This document shows, piece by piece, positions 8,886-18,051 of a stretch of 64,000 nt of DNA. Below the pieces are notes generated by a model. That model was given only the letters and a program-made list of their open reading frames with translations. It did not search any database and was not told where the DNA came from. The first letter of the stretch is position 1, and each line of letters starts with the position of its first letter. The stretch is from an uncultured Bacteroidota bacterium (lineage in GTDB: Bacteria > Bacteroidota > Bacteroidia > Flavobacteriales > Flavobacteriaceae). The stretch spans positions 1 through 64,000 of the forward strand of contig CACHNE010000004.1 in NCBI GenBank assembly GCA_902581145.1, given 5' to 3'. The position numbers were made by a program, and so were the translations under genes.

Positions 8886-10244
8886 TTAGGAAATCTTGTC
8901 AATCAAATCCTCAACACTTGTTAAATAAACTACTTCAATTTTTTTTGCTACTGTTGTGTCACAATATTTAGAGATAAATATTTTAGAAAAGCCTAGCTTT
9001 TCCGCCTCTTTAATTCTTTGATCAACCCTGCTTACTGGCCGAATTTCTCCTGATAAACCAACTTCAGCAGCAAAGCAATAGTTTTCTGGAACATTTATAT
9101 CATTATTCGAAGATAGAATTGCAACAATTATTGCCAAATCATTTCCTGTATCTTCAACTTTAAGACCACCGGTAATATTTAAAAAAATATCTTTTGAACC
9201 TAAATGAAAACCTGCTCTTTTTTCAAGTACAGCTAATAGCATATTTAGCCTCTTCGAATTAATTCCAGTAGTGCTTCTTTGAGGGGTTCCGTAAACTGCT
9301 GTACTAACCAGAGCTTGTACCTCAATCAAAAATGGTCTTGAGCCCTCAACAGATGCACATATAGCTGTCCCACTAAGTTTTTCATCAGATTTTCCTATAA
9401 GTATCTCTGAGGGATTAGTTATCTCCTTAAGACCCTCTAAAACCATTTCATAAATTCCAATCTCATTTGTTGATCCAAACCTATTTTTCTTAACACGTAA
9501 AATCCTATATAAATGATTTCTATCCCCTTCAAATTGTAATACTGTATCAACCATGTGCTCCAAGACTTTTGGCCCAGCAATATTACCGTCTTTATTAATG
9601 TGTCCAATTAACATCACAGGAATTGATGTTCTTTTACCAAAATTTATCAGTTCAGCTGTACACGTTTTTAATTGGGTTATACTGCCCTGTAATGAATCAA
9701 CAGTTTTTGTAGTTAAAGTCTGAATTGAATCAATAATTAGAATATTTGGTTTTATTTTTTCAACTTGTGCAAATATATTTTCTAACTTATTTTCGGAATA
9801 TATTAGACATTCTTTATTGGAATGTTTTATTCTGCTAGCTCTTATTTTTATTTGATTTTCACTCTCCTCTCCAGAAACATATAGTACTCTACTATTTATT
9901 TTTAATGAAATTTGTAAAAACAAAGTACTTTTTCCAATTCCTGGTTCTCCACCAAGTAAAGTGATTGATCCAGGGACAATACCTCCTCCTAAAACCCTGT
10001 TAAATTCATTGTCATTTGTCTCAATTCTAAACTCATCTTTTATCTCAATTTCGTCAACAGGGATCGGTATGTTTTTTGAAACACTTAAATCTGAACTCAT
10101 ATGGTTCCAAGCCCTAACTTGTGCTAATTCTACGATTTCCTCAGAAATAGTATTCCAGCTTCCACACTTATTACATTGTCCTTGCCATTTAGCATATTTA
10201 GCACCACATTCTTGACAATGAAAAGCTGTTTTAATCTTGGACAT
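8886..10244 (-). CDS. radA: DNA repair protein RadA
   Basis: RecA-like ATPase that promotes branch migration during recombinational repair. The 452-residue protein has the full architecture: an N-terminal C4 zinc finger (CQECGAKYAKWQGQCNKCG, residues 10-28), a RecA-type ATPase core with Walker A GGEPGIGKST and Walker B ILIIDSIQT, the RadA-specific KNRFGS motif, and a C-terminal Lon-protease-like domain that lacks a peptidase dyad (LNITGGLKVEDTGNDLAI). The gene follows the esterase-like gene's region in the same strand, with a four-base gap to that gene's stop. It sits between ileS and the envelope genes and is likely expressed constitutively. Confidence 0.97.
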   Translation of the reverse strand: MSKIKTAFHCQECGAKYAKWQGQCNKCGSWNTISEEIVELAQVRAWNHMSSDLSVSKNIPIPVDEIEIKDEFRIETNDNEFNRVLGGGIVPGSITLLGGEPGIGKSTLFLQISLKINSRVLYVSGEESENQIKIRASRIKHSNKECLIYSENKLENIFAQVEKIKPNILIIDSIQTLTTKTVDSLQGSITQLKTCTAELINFGKRTSIPVMLIGHINKDGNIAGPKVLEHMVDTVLQFEGDRNHLYRILRVKKNRFGSTNEIGIYEMVLEGLKEITNPSEILIGKSDEKLSGTAICASVEGSRPFLIEVQALVSTAVYGTPQRSTTGINSKRLNMLLAVLEKRAGFHLGSKDIFLNITGGLKVEDTGNDLAIIVAILSSNNDINVPENYCFAAEVGLSGEIRPVSRVDQRIKEAEKLGFSKIFISKYCDTTVAKKIEVVYLTSVEDLIDKIS

Positions 10245-10248
10245 AGAA

Positions 10249-11427
10249 CTAGTAATTAAAATCTTCCTTTATTCTTTGAGCTAGCTCAAGTAAATATTCT
10301 TTTGTCAAACCTTTTACTTCCTTCATGTTATAAGCAGATCTGTAAATATACATTGCTTTCTTGGGGTCACCAGTTTCTTCGATAAATCTACCCTTGTAGT
10401 AGCTAGGTAAAATGGTTCCTGGATACTCTTGTTTAGCTAATTCCGATAATTCATCATATAAATTGAAAAATTCATTTTCTTCGATAAATTCTTCAATTGC
10501 CATAAAATCATTCATTGAAATTGTTTTATCTAAATCATAAAATTCCTTAATTAACTGATACTTGTTTTTAAGATAATCAATCGGCGAAGTCTCAAGTTTT
10601 GATATAATTGAGTCATATTCAATTTTATCAATATCAGAATACATTGAATATGTACTTCTAATGGATTTTGGGACACTTACAGAGGGTAATATGTAGTGAT
10701 TTTCTTTATCAAAAATTAAGGACTTAAAACGCAAATTTTTATTTTCAATTGAATCCAAAGATGCTGTTAACTCTGAGACGTTTTTAAAAATACTTTCAAA
10801 ATCTCTCTTAGAAGATGATAAAGTATAAACAATTTTTGAGTTGGTTTTAGATAAATTTTCGTTTAAATATCTGTTCATATTTTCAGATATTTTAGGGCTT
10901 ATAGAAATAACTCCTCTTATTTGAGGATCATTTTTTAAAAGAAAAAAATTAGCAAAATTTGCAGTTCTTTCTTGTCCTACTATAACTATAAAATTCGAAA
11001 CTCGATAGTTTTTCGAAAAGTATGGAATTAGTTCATTAACAATAAAATCATAAAATGAAGCAGTTGATGATATTGGAGTATAGGTAATATTATCAAAGAC
11101 GCTAGAATCCTGAACCCTTGTATCTTTTTGATTTATTCCAACAACTAAATTTTCAGGGATATCTCCCCAGTAGGATAAATAATCAACACTCCCAGAGACA
11201 ATATTAAACATATAATCACCATCCAAAACAATCATCAAAGGATAGTTTTTATCAACTTCTATTTCATAAGATCTTGGAAGCTGAATTTCAATTGCTCTTC
11301 TTTCATTTAAATATTTTGATATAATAGTGTCGTTTACTCTAAAAACATTTAAAGAATCAAGATTTTGAGAGCATAATAAATTAATCGTGAGGAAAAATAA
11401 AAACGTATTTAATGTATGTTTTTTCAT
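10249..11427 (-). CDS. Exported alpha/beta-hydrolase (putative esterase fold), serine missing
   Basis: A 392-residue exported protein with an N-terminal signal (MKKHTLNTFLFFLTINLLCSQ). The segment PLMIVLDGDYMFNIVSG and later FIVIVGQERTANFANFF match the putative-esterase (esterase D / enterochelin-esterase-like) alpha/beta-hydrolase fold. At the nucleophile elbow, where the family has G-x-S-x-G, this protein has GQERT, so the serine is absent. A histidine is kept in FDKENHYILPS at the usual position. The last 100 residues look helical and tetratricopeptide-like. It may be a binding or scaffolding protein rather than an esterase. The start ATG overlaps the stop of the upstream flippase-like gene (ATGA), implying coupled translation. 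Confidence 0.75.
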   Translation of the reverse strand: MKKHTLNTFLFFLTINLLCSQNLDSLNVFRVNDTIISKYLNERRAIEIQLPRSYEIEVDKNYPLMIVLDGDYMFNIVSGSVDYLSYWGDIPENLVVGINQKDTRVQDSSVFDNITYTPISSTASFYDFIVNELIPYFSKNYRVSNFIVIVGQERTANFANFFLLKNDPQIRGVISISPKISENMNRYLNENLSKTNSKIVYTLSSSKRDFESIFKNVSELTASLDSIENKNLRFKSLIFDKENHYILPSVSVPKSIRSTYSMYSDIDKIEYDSIISKLETSPIDYLKNKYQLIKEFYDLDKTISMNDFMAIEEFIEENEFFNLYDELSELAKQEYPGTILPSYYKGRFIEETGDPKKAMYIYRSAYNMKEVKGLTKEYLLELAQRIKEDFNY

Positions 11428-12374
11428 TTGTAATTTCTGTTAATGAAAGGTAATACAAATAAGGATAATCCACCAAAAATTACCACCATCATTGTTTGAG
11501 ATAACCAACTAACCCATCCAAATGCTAATCCTGTTGTAGATTGAACTCCATACCAACCCAATGATTCCTCCACTGCTAGTGGGTAAATACCTATTCCTCC
11601 ATTAGAAAACATAATCGACAATGCTGCCAAGGTAAACGAAATCATTAATTGAAAAAATGTGACTTCATGTAGCTCAACAAATGCCTTCGATGTTGCCCAG
11701 AACATGAGTATATACATAAGCCATATAAATATGCTATGAAAAATAAATAAATTCCTTTTTTTCATCTTAAAAATAACAGTCAAGCCTTCAATAATTCCTG
11801 AAAAAAAATTTGCGATAGATTTATAATACTTTGATTTTTTCAAAATCTTATTAAAAATAAATAGCAGTAAAACAAAAGCGCCAAAGTAAATAAGAATCAC
11901 TGATATTTCAGTATCCTGAGTTAAGGAAATTAATTTTTCTGAAATCCTCTGAAATTCTATAATTAACCCAATACATATTATAATAATAATACAAATAACA
12001 TCAACAGCTCTTTCTGCAACTATAGTCCCCAATGTTTTTTCTAAGGGTATTTTTTCATATTTGGAAATCATAGTAGCTCTAGCTAAGTCTCCTGCTCTAG
12101 GAATTGTATAGTTAATCAGATATGCAGAAAAAACTGCTAAAACACTGTTTATAAATCCAAGCTTATATCCTAGAGGATTAATAAGAAATTTCCATCTATA
12201 GGATCTAGAAACGTGACTAAGAGCGCCGAGAATTATCCCAATGAAAACCCAAGTGTAATTTATTTCAAAAAAATATTGTGTGAAATCCGAAAAATTGATG
12301 TTTCTAAAAGAAAAATAAATACAAAAAACACCAACAGAAATTGGAAATAATATTTTAAAGTAATTTTTTATCAA
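11424..12374 (-). CDS. UPF0104 / lysylphosphatidylglycerol-synthase-TM-like membrane protein
   Basis: A 316-residue integral membrane protein with about eight transmembrane segments, resembling the membrane domain of lysylphosphatidylglycerol synthases and AglD-type proteins (UPF0104). Recognisable family features are SHVSRSYRWKFLINPLGY near residue 55, YTIPRAGDLARATMIS near residue 95, and SNGGIGIYPLAVEESLGWYG near the C-terminus. Such proteins are thought to move lipids or glycolipids; no aminoacyltransferase domain is attached here. The start is TTG at 12374, one base after the panD stop (TGA-T-TTG); no better ATG is nearby, so expression is likely coupled to panD. Substrate unknown. Confidence 0.82.
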   Translation of the reverse strand: MIKNYFKILFPISVGVFCIYFSFRNINFSDFTQYFFEINYTWVFIGIILGALSHVSRSYRWKFLINPLGYKLGFINSVLAVFSAYLINYTIPRAGDLARATMISKYEKIPLEKTLGTIVAERAVDVICIIIIICIGLIIEFQRISEKLISLTQDTEISVILIYFGAFVLLLFIFNKILKKSKYYKSIANFFSGIIEGLTVIFKMKKRNLFIFHSIFIWLMYILMFWATSKAFVELHEVTFFQLMISFTLAALSIMFSNGGIGIYPLAVEESLGWYGVQSTTGLAFGWVSWLSQTMMVVIFGGLSLFVLPFINRNYK

Positions 12375-12375
12375 A

Positions 12376-12726
12376 TCAACTTAATAAATTGTTTTCCTCA
12401 TTAGGGAAAATTATACTTGGTTTAAAGGTTTTAGCAGCTTCAAGATCCATAGAAGCGTAAGTCATTAGAATTAAAATATCACCTATATTAACCTTTCTAG
12501 CTGCTGCACCATTAACAGTGATTTCACCAGAGCCTCTGGATCCAGGAATTACATAAGTAACAAACCTCTCACCGTTATTATTGTTTACAATATGAATTTT
12601 CTCTCCTTCGATAATATTAGCAGCTTCCATTAAATCCATATCGATTGTTATGCTCCCAATATAATTTAAATCTGCTCCTGTTACCTTAACTCTGTGGATT
12701 TTAGATTTTACAACTTCAATATTCAT
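12376..12726 (-). CDS. panD: Aspartate 1-decarboxylase (proenzyme)
   Basis: Makes beta-alanine from aspartate for pantothenate and coenzyme A. The 116-residue length is typical. The self-cleavage site is visible as Gly24-Ser25 in [12 protein letters not shown]; cleavage converts Ser25 to the pyruvoyl cofactor. Further conserved segments are [16 protein letters not shown] and [15 protein letters not shown]. It lies six bases downstream of panC, whose product joins beta-alanine to pantoate, so the two form a pathway pair. The next gene downstream begins with a TTG one base after the panD stop. Confidence 0.97.
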   Translation of the reverse strand: MNIEVVKSKIHRVKVTGADLNYIGSITIDMDLMEAANIIEGEKIHIVNNNNGERFVTYVIPGSRGSGEITVNGAAARKVNIGDILILMTYASMDLEAAKTFKPSIIFPNEENNLLS

Positions 12727-12732
12727 AAAAAA

Positions 12733-13578
12733 TTAATAAAGTTTTACGTTATCAATAAGTCTGATACCAGACACATATGCAGCAATAAATGCTCTGCACT
12801 TTTCGGCTTGCTTGTGTTTGATTGGTTTTAAATTTTTTTCGTCAGCGACTACAAAATATTCCAATTCAATTTCTTTAAAATTTGCCAAATTATCAGAAAT
12901 TTTTTGTTCGATTTCATCAATGTCTAAAACATCAATTTTTTCTTTTGCAAAATTAAGTGCTTTAAACAAATTTGTTGCTATTTTTTTTGATGAAAAATTT
13001 AATTTATTATTTCTTGAGCTTAAAGCTAGACCATCCTCAGATCTAATTGTTTCGCATCTAATTAGTTTAATTTTAAATTTTTTTTCTTTAATAAGATTCT
13101 CGATTATTCTAAGTTGTTGAAAATCTTTTTCACCGAAATAAGCATAGTCCGCTTCAATCAAGGAAAATAACTTGCTAACAACCGTAGCAACCCCTACAAA
13201 ATGATTTCCTCTGAATTCACCCTCCATATATCTATCAAGCCCGTTAAAATTAAATTTTTCTAGTCTAATATCACCGGCATATAATTCGTTTGGTTCTGGG
13301 TTAAATACAATAATTTTATCTGATATTGACCTCAATAATTCTAGATCCTTATCAATGTCTGATGGATAAGTTTTAAGATCATCAATATTATTAAACTGAG
13401 TCGGATTTATAAAAATAGAAACCACTGTTAAATCGTTTTGAAAAATTGATTTTTTAACCAGTGAAAGATGACCATTGTGAAGTGCGCCCATAGTTGGTAC
13501 AAAACCAATAATTTTATTAATATTCTTTAAATTCTTAAGATGATTTTGTAAAGAGGAAATATCTCTAAAAATGAGCAT
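12733..13578 (-). CDS. panC: Pantothenate synthetase
   Basis: ATP-dependent ligase joining pantoate and beta-alanine to give pantothenate. The 281-residue protein shows the nucleotidyltransferase signature GFVPTMGALHNGHLSLVKKS (HxGH equivalent, about residues 25-44), the pantoate-binding stretch FINPTQFNNIDDLKTYP, and FGEKDFQQLRIIENL. The segment SEDGLALSSRNNKL carries the KMSKS-like SSRN loop. It is the first gene of the minus-strand block and is transcribed divergently from the GT5-like gene, with 103 bases between starts; panB is not in the window. No convincing promoter was found on its side of that gap. Confidence 0.97.
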   Translation of the reverse strand: MLIFRDISSLQNHLKNLKNINKIIGFVPTMGALHNGHLSLVKKSIFQNDLTVVSIFINPTQFNNIDDLKTYPSDIDKDLELLRSISDKIIVFNPEPNELYAGDIRLEKFNFNGLDRYMEGEFRGNHFVGVATVVSKLFSLIEADYAYFGEKDFQQLRIIENLIKEKKFKIKLIRCETIRSEDGLALSSRNNKLNFSSKKIATNLFKALNFAKEKIDVLDIDEIEQKISDNLANFKEIELEYFVVADEKNLKPIKHKQAEKCRAFIAAYVSGIRLIDNVKLY

Positions 13579-13614
13579 TTTAATAAAAAATTAACAGCAT
13601 GTAAACTTAATACA

Positions 13615-13647
13615 TTGCAATTAATCTACATAATTTTTGTAATTTTG
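13615..13647 (+). promoter_or_regulatory. Candidate promoter for the GT5-like gene
   Basis: TTG at 13615-13617 and TAATTTTG (perfect TAnnTTTG) at 13640-13647. The spacer is 22 bases, slightly longer than the 19-20 seen at the best promoters of this window. The predicted transcript start near 13654 gives a leader of about 28 bases. Confidence 0.5.
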
Positions 13648-13681
13648 CTTCCTCGTAGGGACACTTCAAAACAGTGAATTA

Positions 13682-14488
13682 ATGAAAAATAGAAAGATTT
13701 TATACGTATCGTCTGAAGTAGTACCATACTTACCCGAGTCAGAAATTTCATCAATGTCATTTGAAATTCCTAAAATGGTTAACAAACAAGGTGGCCAAAT
13801 TAGAATTTTTATGCCCAGATACGGAAATATTAATGAAAGAAGACATCAATTACACGAAGTCATCAGATTATCAGGATTAAACCTAGTAATTAATGATTTA
13901 GACATGCCTTTGATAATTAAAGTTGCCTCAATCCCAAAGGAAAGAATACAGGTATACTTTATTGATAATGAAGAATACTTTAAAAGAAAGGCAACATTCA
14001 CAGATTCAAATGGTAAGCTTTTCGAAGATAATGACGAAAGAGCAATATTCTTTGCTAAGGGTGTCTTTGAAACGATAAAAAGATTAAACTGGCCACCAGA
14101 TATAATTCATATTCATGGTTGGATGGCAGCTTTATTGCCACTTTATTTTCAGCAGATTTACAAAAATGAGCCAATTTTTCAAAACAGTAAAATTATAACA
14201 TCATTATACGGGAATGAATTCAATACTTCATTAAATAAAGATATATTAGATAAAGTTTTATTTGACGAAATAGAAAATAAACACATAAATGCATTAGGGG
14301 ATCCAACTTATGAAAACCTAATGAGGATAGCTATCGATTCGTCTGATGCTATTATTAAAGGCTCTGAAAATATATCATCCGAAATAAATGATTATTTAAA
14401 GAACTACAAAAAACCTATACTTGATTATCAACCGACTGAATCTTTTGCAGAGCCTTATATGGAATTTTATGACAAAATTCTTTCGTAA
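13682..14488 (+). CDS. Glycogen/starch synthase-like protein, N-terminal GT5 domain only
   Basis: A 268-residue protein matching the N-terminal Rossmann domain of GT5 glycogen synthases: KILYVSSEVVPY at the start, IRIFMPRYGNIN, and PDIIHIHGWMAALLPLY. Full synthases have about 480 residues; the second domain, which holds most of the ADP-glucose site, is absent. The N-terminal KTGGL loop is also replaced (PESEISSMSF). It is therefore unlikely to be a normal synthase. Short proteins of this kind, beside panC and a DUF4270 gene, are common in Flavobacteriia as far as I know. The frame is intact with no sign of recent breakage. It precedes a DUF4270 lipoprotein gene by six bases, suggesting cotranscription. 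Confidence 0.82.
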   Translation: MKNRKILYVSSEVVPYLPESEISSMSFEIPKMVNKQGGQIRIFMPRYGNINERRHQLHEVIRLSGLNLVINDLDMPLIIKVASIPKERIQVYFIDNEEYFKRKATFTDSNGKLFEDNDERAIFFAKGVFETIKRLNWPPDIIHIHGWMAALLPLYFQQIYKNEPIFQNSKIITSLYGNEFNTSLNKDILDKVLFDEIENKHINALGDPTYENLMRIAIDSSDAIIKGSENISSEINDYLKNYKKPILDYQPTESFAEPYMEFYDKILS

Positions 14489-14494
14489 ATTAAA

Positions 14495-16132
14495 ATGAAA
14501 TTCAATTTTTTTAAAATATTACTCATTGCTTTAACAATTTCTTCTTGTGAAAAAGATTTTGCAAGTTTTGATTCAGAGGTAATTAACTCTAACAATGCAA
14601 TAAATTTTTCAACTAATAGTGCCGAATACAGCCTCACTTCAAGATCAGAAATGGTAAATCCTGTACAAACAAATAATTTACCTTCATTTCTGCTTGGAAG
14701 TTATAAACATCCTCAATTTGGAAGATCAAATTCAAGCTTTGTTGGCCAAATGGTACCTTCAGAATATAATCACGATTTTGGAGATAATGTTGTTTTAGAC
14801 TCTGTTGTTTTGACTATCCCATACTACTCTAGGGGAATTGAAACTAGTGAAGAGGGTGATATTACATATGAAATAGACTCGGTTTACGGAGACTCGCCAA
14901 TTAAAATTTCAGTCTATAAAAATAATTTCTTTTTTAGAACATTTGATCCGTTTTCAGATTTTGATACATCCCAGAGTTATTTCTCAAATGCTTCACTTTC
15001 TAATGATGAGGTAATTAATTCTGGACAACTTGAAGGTGAATTGTTGTTTGAAATTGATGATTTTGTTCCTAGTGCCAACCAAATTAATTTAACCCAAATA
15101 GACACAGCGGGAAATCCATACGTAGCTCAAAGAATAGCACCAGCTCTAAGATTCAAGCTTAATAACCCGAACGAAAACTTTTGGGAAAGTAATTTCTTTG
15201 AAAATGAAGGCAAGCAGGTATTAACCAATGAACCTAATTTTAAAGAATTTTTTAGAGGTCTTTATCTCAAAGTTGAAAGTAGCTCAGATGGATCAATGAT
15301 GCTTTTAAACTTTGCATCCTCAAATACAAAACTTACTATTCATTATACGTCTGATAACACAAATGTTGGCGACAGTGATACTGGTTCGGTTGATGAAATT
15401 GAAACAAATCAACATGAGTATGTAATGAATTTTTCTGGAAATCTTATCAATTTATTTGAAAATGAAACATTGTTAGATGTAGACCTAATGGATCAGACTA
15501 ATGGGAACGAAAATATTTATTTAAGGGGTGGAGAAGGTATTATTTCAACTATTGATCTGTTTTCAGGGACTACTATTGGTGATGATGGAGAGGAAATTAG
15601 TGAATTTGATCTATTCAAGGATTTCTTTTATGATGAAATCTCTGATGAGCCGATTAGAATAATCAATGAAGCTTACATCGAATTTTTTGTTAATCAAGAT
15701 TTTTTAAATAACGACGAACCTGAAAGAATATATCTTTATAACTATGAGCAAAATTCAGCTTTAATTGATTATTTTTTAGATCAGTCTGTTAGTTCTCTAA
15801 CAATCAATGCTAAAATTAATCATCTAGAACCTCTTGTGAGAGATAGTCTTGATGATGATAGAGGTATTAAATACAAGATTAGAATAACAGAGCATCTAAA
15901 TAATTTGATTATAAGAGATTCAACAAATGCTAAACTAGCACTTGGTGTAATTTCTGATGTTGCTTCAGTTCAAAATTTTAAAATTTTAGGTAACAATTCA
16001 GAAAGTGAAAACAAAAGCTTAGCCTCCGGAGTTATTTTAAGCCCAAAAGGAACAATATTACATGGAAATTTAAGCTCAGATGTTGAAAAAAGGCCCAGAA
16101 TAAAAATATACTACACAGAACCCGAGGATTAA
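14495..16132 (+). CDS. DUF4270-family lipoprotein
   Basis: A 545-residue predicted lipoprotein. The N-terminus has a short signal peptide ending in a lipobox with Cys18 (LTISSC), followed by an acidic, beta-rich mature chain. Matching DUF4270 features are SFLLGSYKHPQFGRSNSSF near residue 65, VVLDSVVLTIPYYS near residue 100, a central YLRGGEGIISTIDLF, NEAYIEFFVNQDF, and a C-terminal VILSPKGTILHGN. The family is confined mostly to Bacteroidota and has no established function; the signal implies the cell envelope. The gene follows the GT5-like gene by six bases, an arrangement that suggests a shared transcript but not a shared reaction. Confidence 0.85.
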   Translation: MKFNFFKILLIALTISSCEKDFASFDSEVINSNNAINFSTNSAEYSLTSRSEMVNPVQTNNLPSFLLGSYKHPQFGRSNSSFVGQMVPSEYNHDFGDNVVLDSVVLTIPYYSRGIETSEEGDITYEIDSVYGDSPIKISVYKNNFFFRTFDPFSDFDTSQSYFSNASLSNDEVINSGQLEGELLFEIDDFVPSANQINLTQIDTAGNPYVAQRIAPALRFKLNNPNENFWESNFFENEGKQVLTNEPNFKEFFRGLYLKVESSSDGSMMLLNFASSNTKLTIHYTSDNTNVGDSDTGSVDEIETNQHEYVMNFSGNLINLFENETLLDVDLMDQTNGNENIYLRGGEGIISTIDLFSGTTIGDDGEEISEFDLFKDFFYDEISDEPIRIINEAYIEFFVNQDFLNNDEPERIYLYNYEQNSALIDYFLDQSVSSLTINAKINHLEPLVRDSLDDDRGIKYKIRITEHLNNLIIRDSTNAKLALGVISDVASVQNFKILGNNSESENKSLASGVILSPKGTILHGNLSSDVEKRPRIKIYYTEPED

Positions 16133-16203
16133 TTAGTAGATATTACAATTGATATTAATTTTTTCTATCACTTTAAAAATTAAAAAATAAATTTAAAATA
16201 ATT

Positions 16204-18051
16204 ATGTGCGGAATAGTTGGATATTTAGGAGATAAAGATTCTTTACCGATTATTTTAAATGGACTTAAAAGACTAGAATACCGGGGATATGACAGTGCTG
16301 GTGTTGCTGTGTATAATGGGTCCAACATAGCCAGTTGTAAATCGAAAGGAAAAATCAGTAAACTTGAAAAGCAACTTCAAAAAAGAAAAAATATTTCTGG
16401 AGGAATAGGAATAGGTCATACAAGATGGGCTACTCACGGAGAACCCAATGATGTAAATGCTCACCCCCAGTTTTCCAATTCTAAAAAACTATGTCTTGTA
16501 CACAATGGAATCATTGAAAATTATACAACAATTAAACAAAAATTAATTAAGGAAGGGTTTTCTTTTGACTCAGAAACTGATACAGAAGCTCTTGTTAATC
16601 TTATCGAATATGTGAAGGATAAAAACAGTGTTAAACTTGGAGAAGCGGTTCGAATTGCACTAAATCAGGTTGTTGGAGCATATGCAATAGCAGTTATCAA
16701 TAATGAAAAACCCGATGAAATTGTCGTGGCTAAGCTTGGAAGCCCTTTATGTATAGGAGTCGGCGATGATGAACATTTTATAGGAAGTGATGTTACACCA
16801 TTCATTGAATACACCAAAAATGTAATATATCTTGAAGATGGTGAATTAGCAATTATAAGAAATCATAAGGAAACTTTCTTCAGAAAAATTTCTGATGACT
16901 CCTCAATTTCTCCAACAATTAATAAGCTGGAGTTAAGCCTTGATAAAATCGAGAAACAAGGATTTAATCATTACATGCTTAAAGAAATATATGAACAACC
17001 AAAAGCTATCAAAGATACTTTGAGAGGTAGGTTAAATATATCTAACGGAATAATTAAATTGTCTGGGTTAGATGATTACATCAATAAGTTTCTTTCAGCA
17101 AAAAAAATAACTATAATAGCTTGTGGAACTTCATGGCATTCTGCTTTGGTTGCCGAATATATGTTTGAAAAAATCGCGAGAATCCCAGTTGAAGTTGAAT
17201 ATGCATCTGAGTTTAGATACAGAGATCCTGTGATAGAAAGTGACGATATTGTGATTGCTATTTCACAATCTGGGGAAACCGCCGATACATTAGCTGCTAT
17301 TAAATTAGCTAAATCTAGAGGTGCATTTGTCTACGGTATTTGTAATGTAGTTGGGTCCTCTATAGCAAGAGAATCTGATGCGGGGTCTTACACTCACGCA
17401 GGCCCCGAAATAGGAGTAGCTTCAACCAAGGCATTTACAACTCAAATGACTGTATTATATATGATGGCTGTAAAATTGAGCAAATCGAAAGGTGTAATCT
17501 CAGAAAAATTATATCATAAATATATTCTAGAAATTTCAAGTATTGAAAAAAAAGTACACAAGGCATTATCCTCAAATAATGAAATCAAAAAAATAGCAAA
17601 AGAATTTCTCAAAGCTACAAACTGTTTATACCTAGGAAGAGGTTACAATTTCCCGATTGCACTAGAGGGTGCTCTTAAACTTAAGGAGATATCATATATA
17701 CATGCTGAGGGCTATCCTGCTGCAGAAATGAAGCATGGTCCTATAGCATTAATTGATGAAAATATGCCTACAATCGTAATTGCAACAAACAAAATTAATT
17801 ACGATAAAATTATTAGTAATATTCAGGAAATTAAATCTAGAAAAGGAAAAATATTCGCAATTGTTTCTAAGGGTGATAAAGAGGTTAAAGAAATTGCCGA
17901 TCACGTAATTGAAGTTCCTGATAGTATTGAATCAATTACTCCTTTCATCACAGTAATTCCTCTTCAACTCCTTTCGTATCATATTGCTGTTATGCTTGGA
18001 AAAGATGTTGATCAGCCAAGAAACCTAGCTAAGTCTGTTACGGTAGAGTAA
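16204..18051 (+). CDS. glmS: Glutamine--fructose-6-phosphate aminotransferase (isomerizing)
   Basis: Makes glucosamine 6-phosphate from fructose 6-phosphate and glutamine, the entry to peptidoglycan and LPS amino sugars. The 615-residue protein starts MCGIVGYLG, with Cys2 as the N-terminal nucleophile after Met removal. The glutaminase domain has GHTRWATHGEPN and the two SIS isomerase domains carry ACGTSWHSALVAEY, ISQSGETADTLAAI, STKAFTTQM and the C-terminal LAKSVTVE. Its stop codon directly abuts the stop of the convergent gene at 18052, with no terminator between them. I saw no glmS ribozyme; the 71 bases upstream are plain AT-rich DNA. Confidence 0.98.
   Translation: MCGIVGYLGDKDSLPIILNGLKRLEYRGYDSAGVAVYNGSNIASCKSKGKISKLEKQLQKRKNISGGIGIGHTRWATHGEPNDVNAHPQFSNSKKLCLVHNGIIENYTTIKQKLIKEGFSFDSETDTEALVNLIEYVKDKNSVKLGEAVRIALNQVVGAYAIAVINNEKPDEIVVAKLGSPLCIGVGDDEHFIGSDVTPFIEYTKNVIYLEDGELAIIRNHKETFFRKISDDSSISPTINKLELSLDKIEKQGFNHYMLKEIYEQPKAIKDTLRGRLNISNGIIKLSGLDDYINKFLSAKKITIIACGTSWHSALVAEYMFEKIARIPVEVEYASEFRYRDPVIESDDIVIAISQSGETADTLAAIKLAKSRGAFVYGICNVVGSSIARESDAGSYTHAGPEIGVASTKAFTTQMTVLYMMAVKLSKSKGVISEKLYHKYILEISSIEKKVHKALSSNNEIKKIAKEFLKATNCLYLGRGYNFPIALEGALKLKEISYIHAEGYPAAEMKHGPIALIDENMPTIVIATNKINYDKIISNIQEIKSRKGKIFAIVSKGDKEVKEIADHVIEVPDSIESITPFITVIPLQLLSYHIAVMLGKDVDQPRNLAKSVTVE

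Noticed and set aside
16133-16203. glmS ribozyme or riboswitch
   Set aside because: Only 71 AT-rich bases with no conserved catalytic core.
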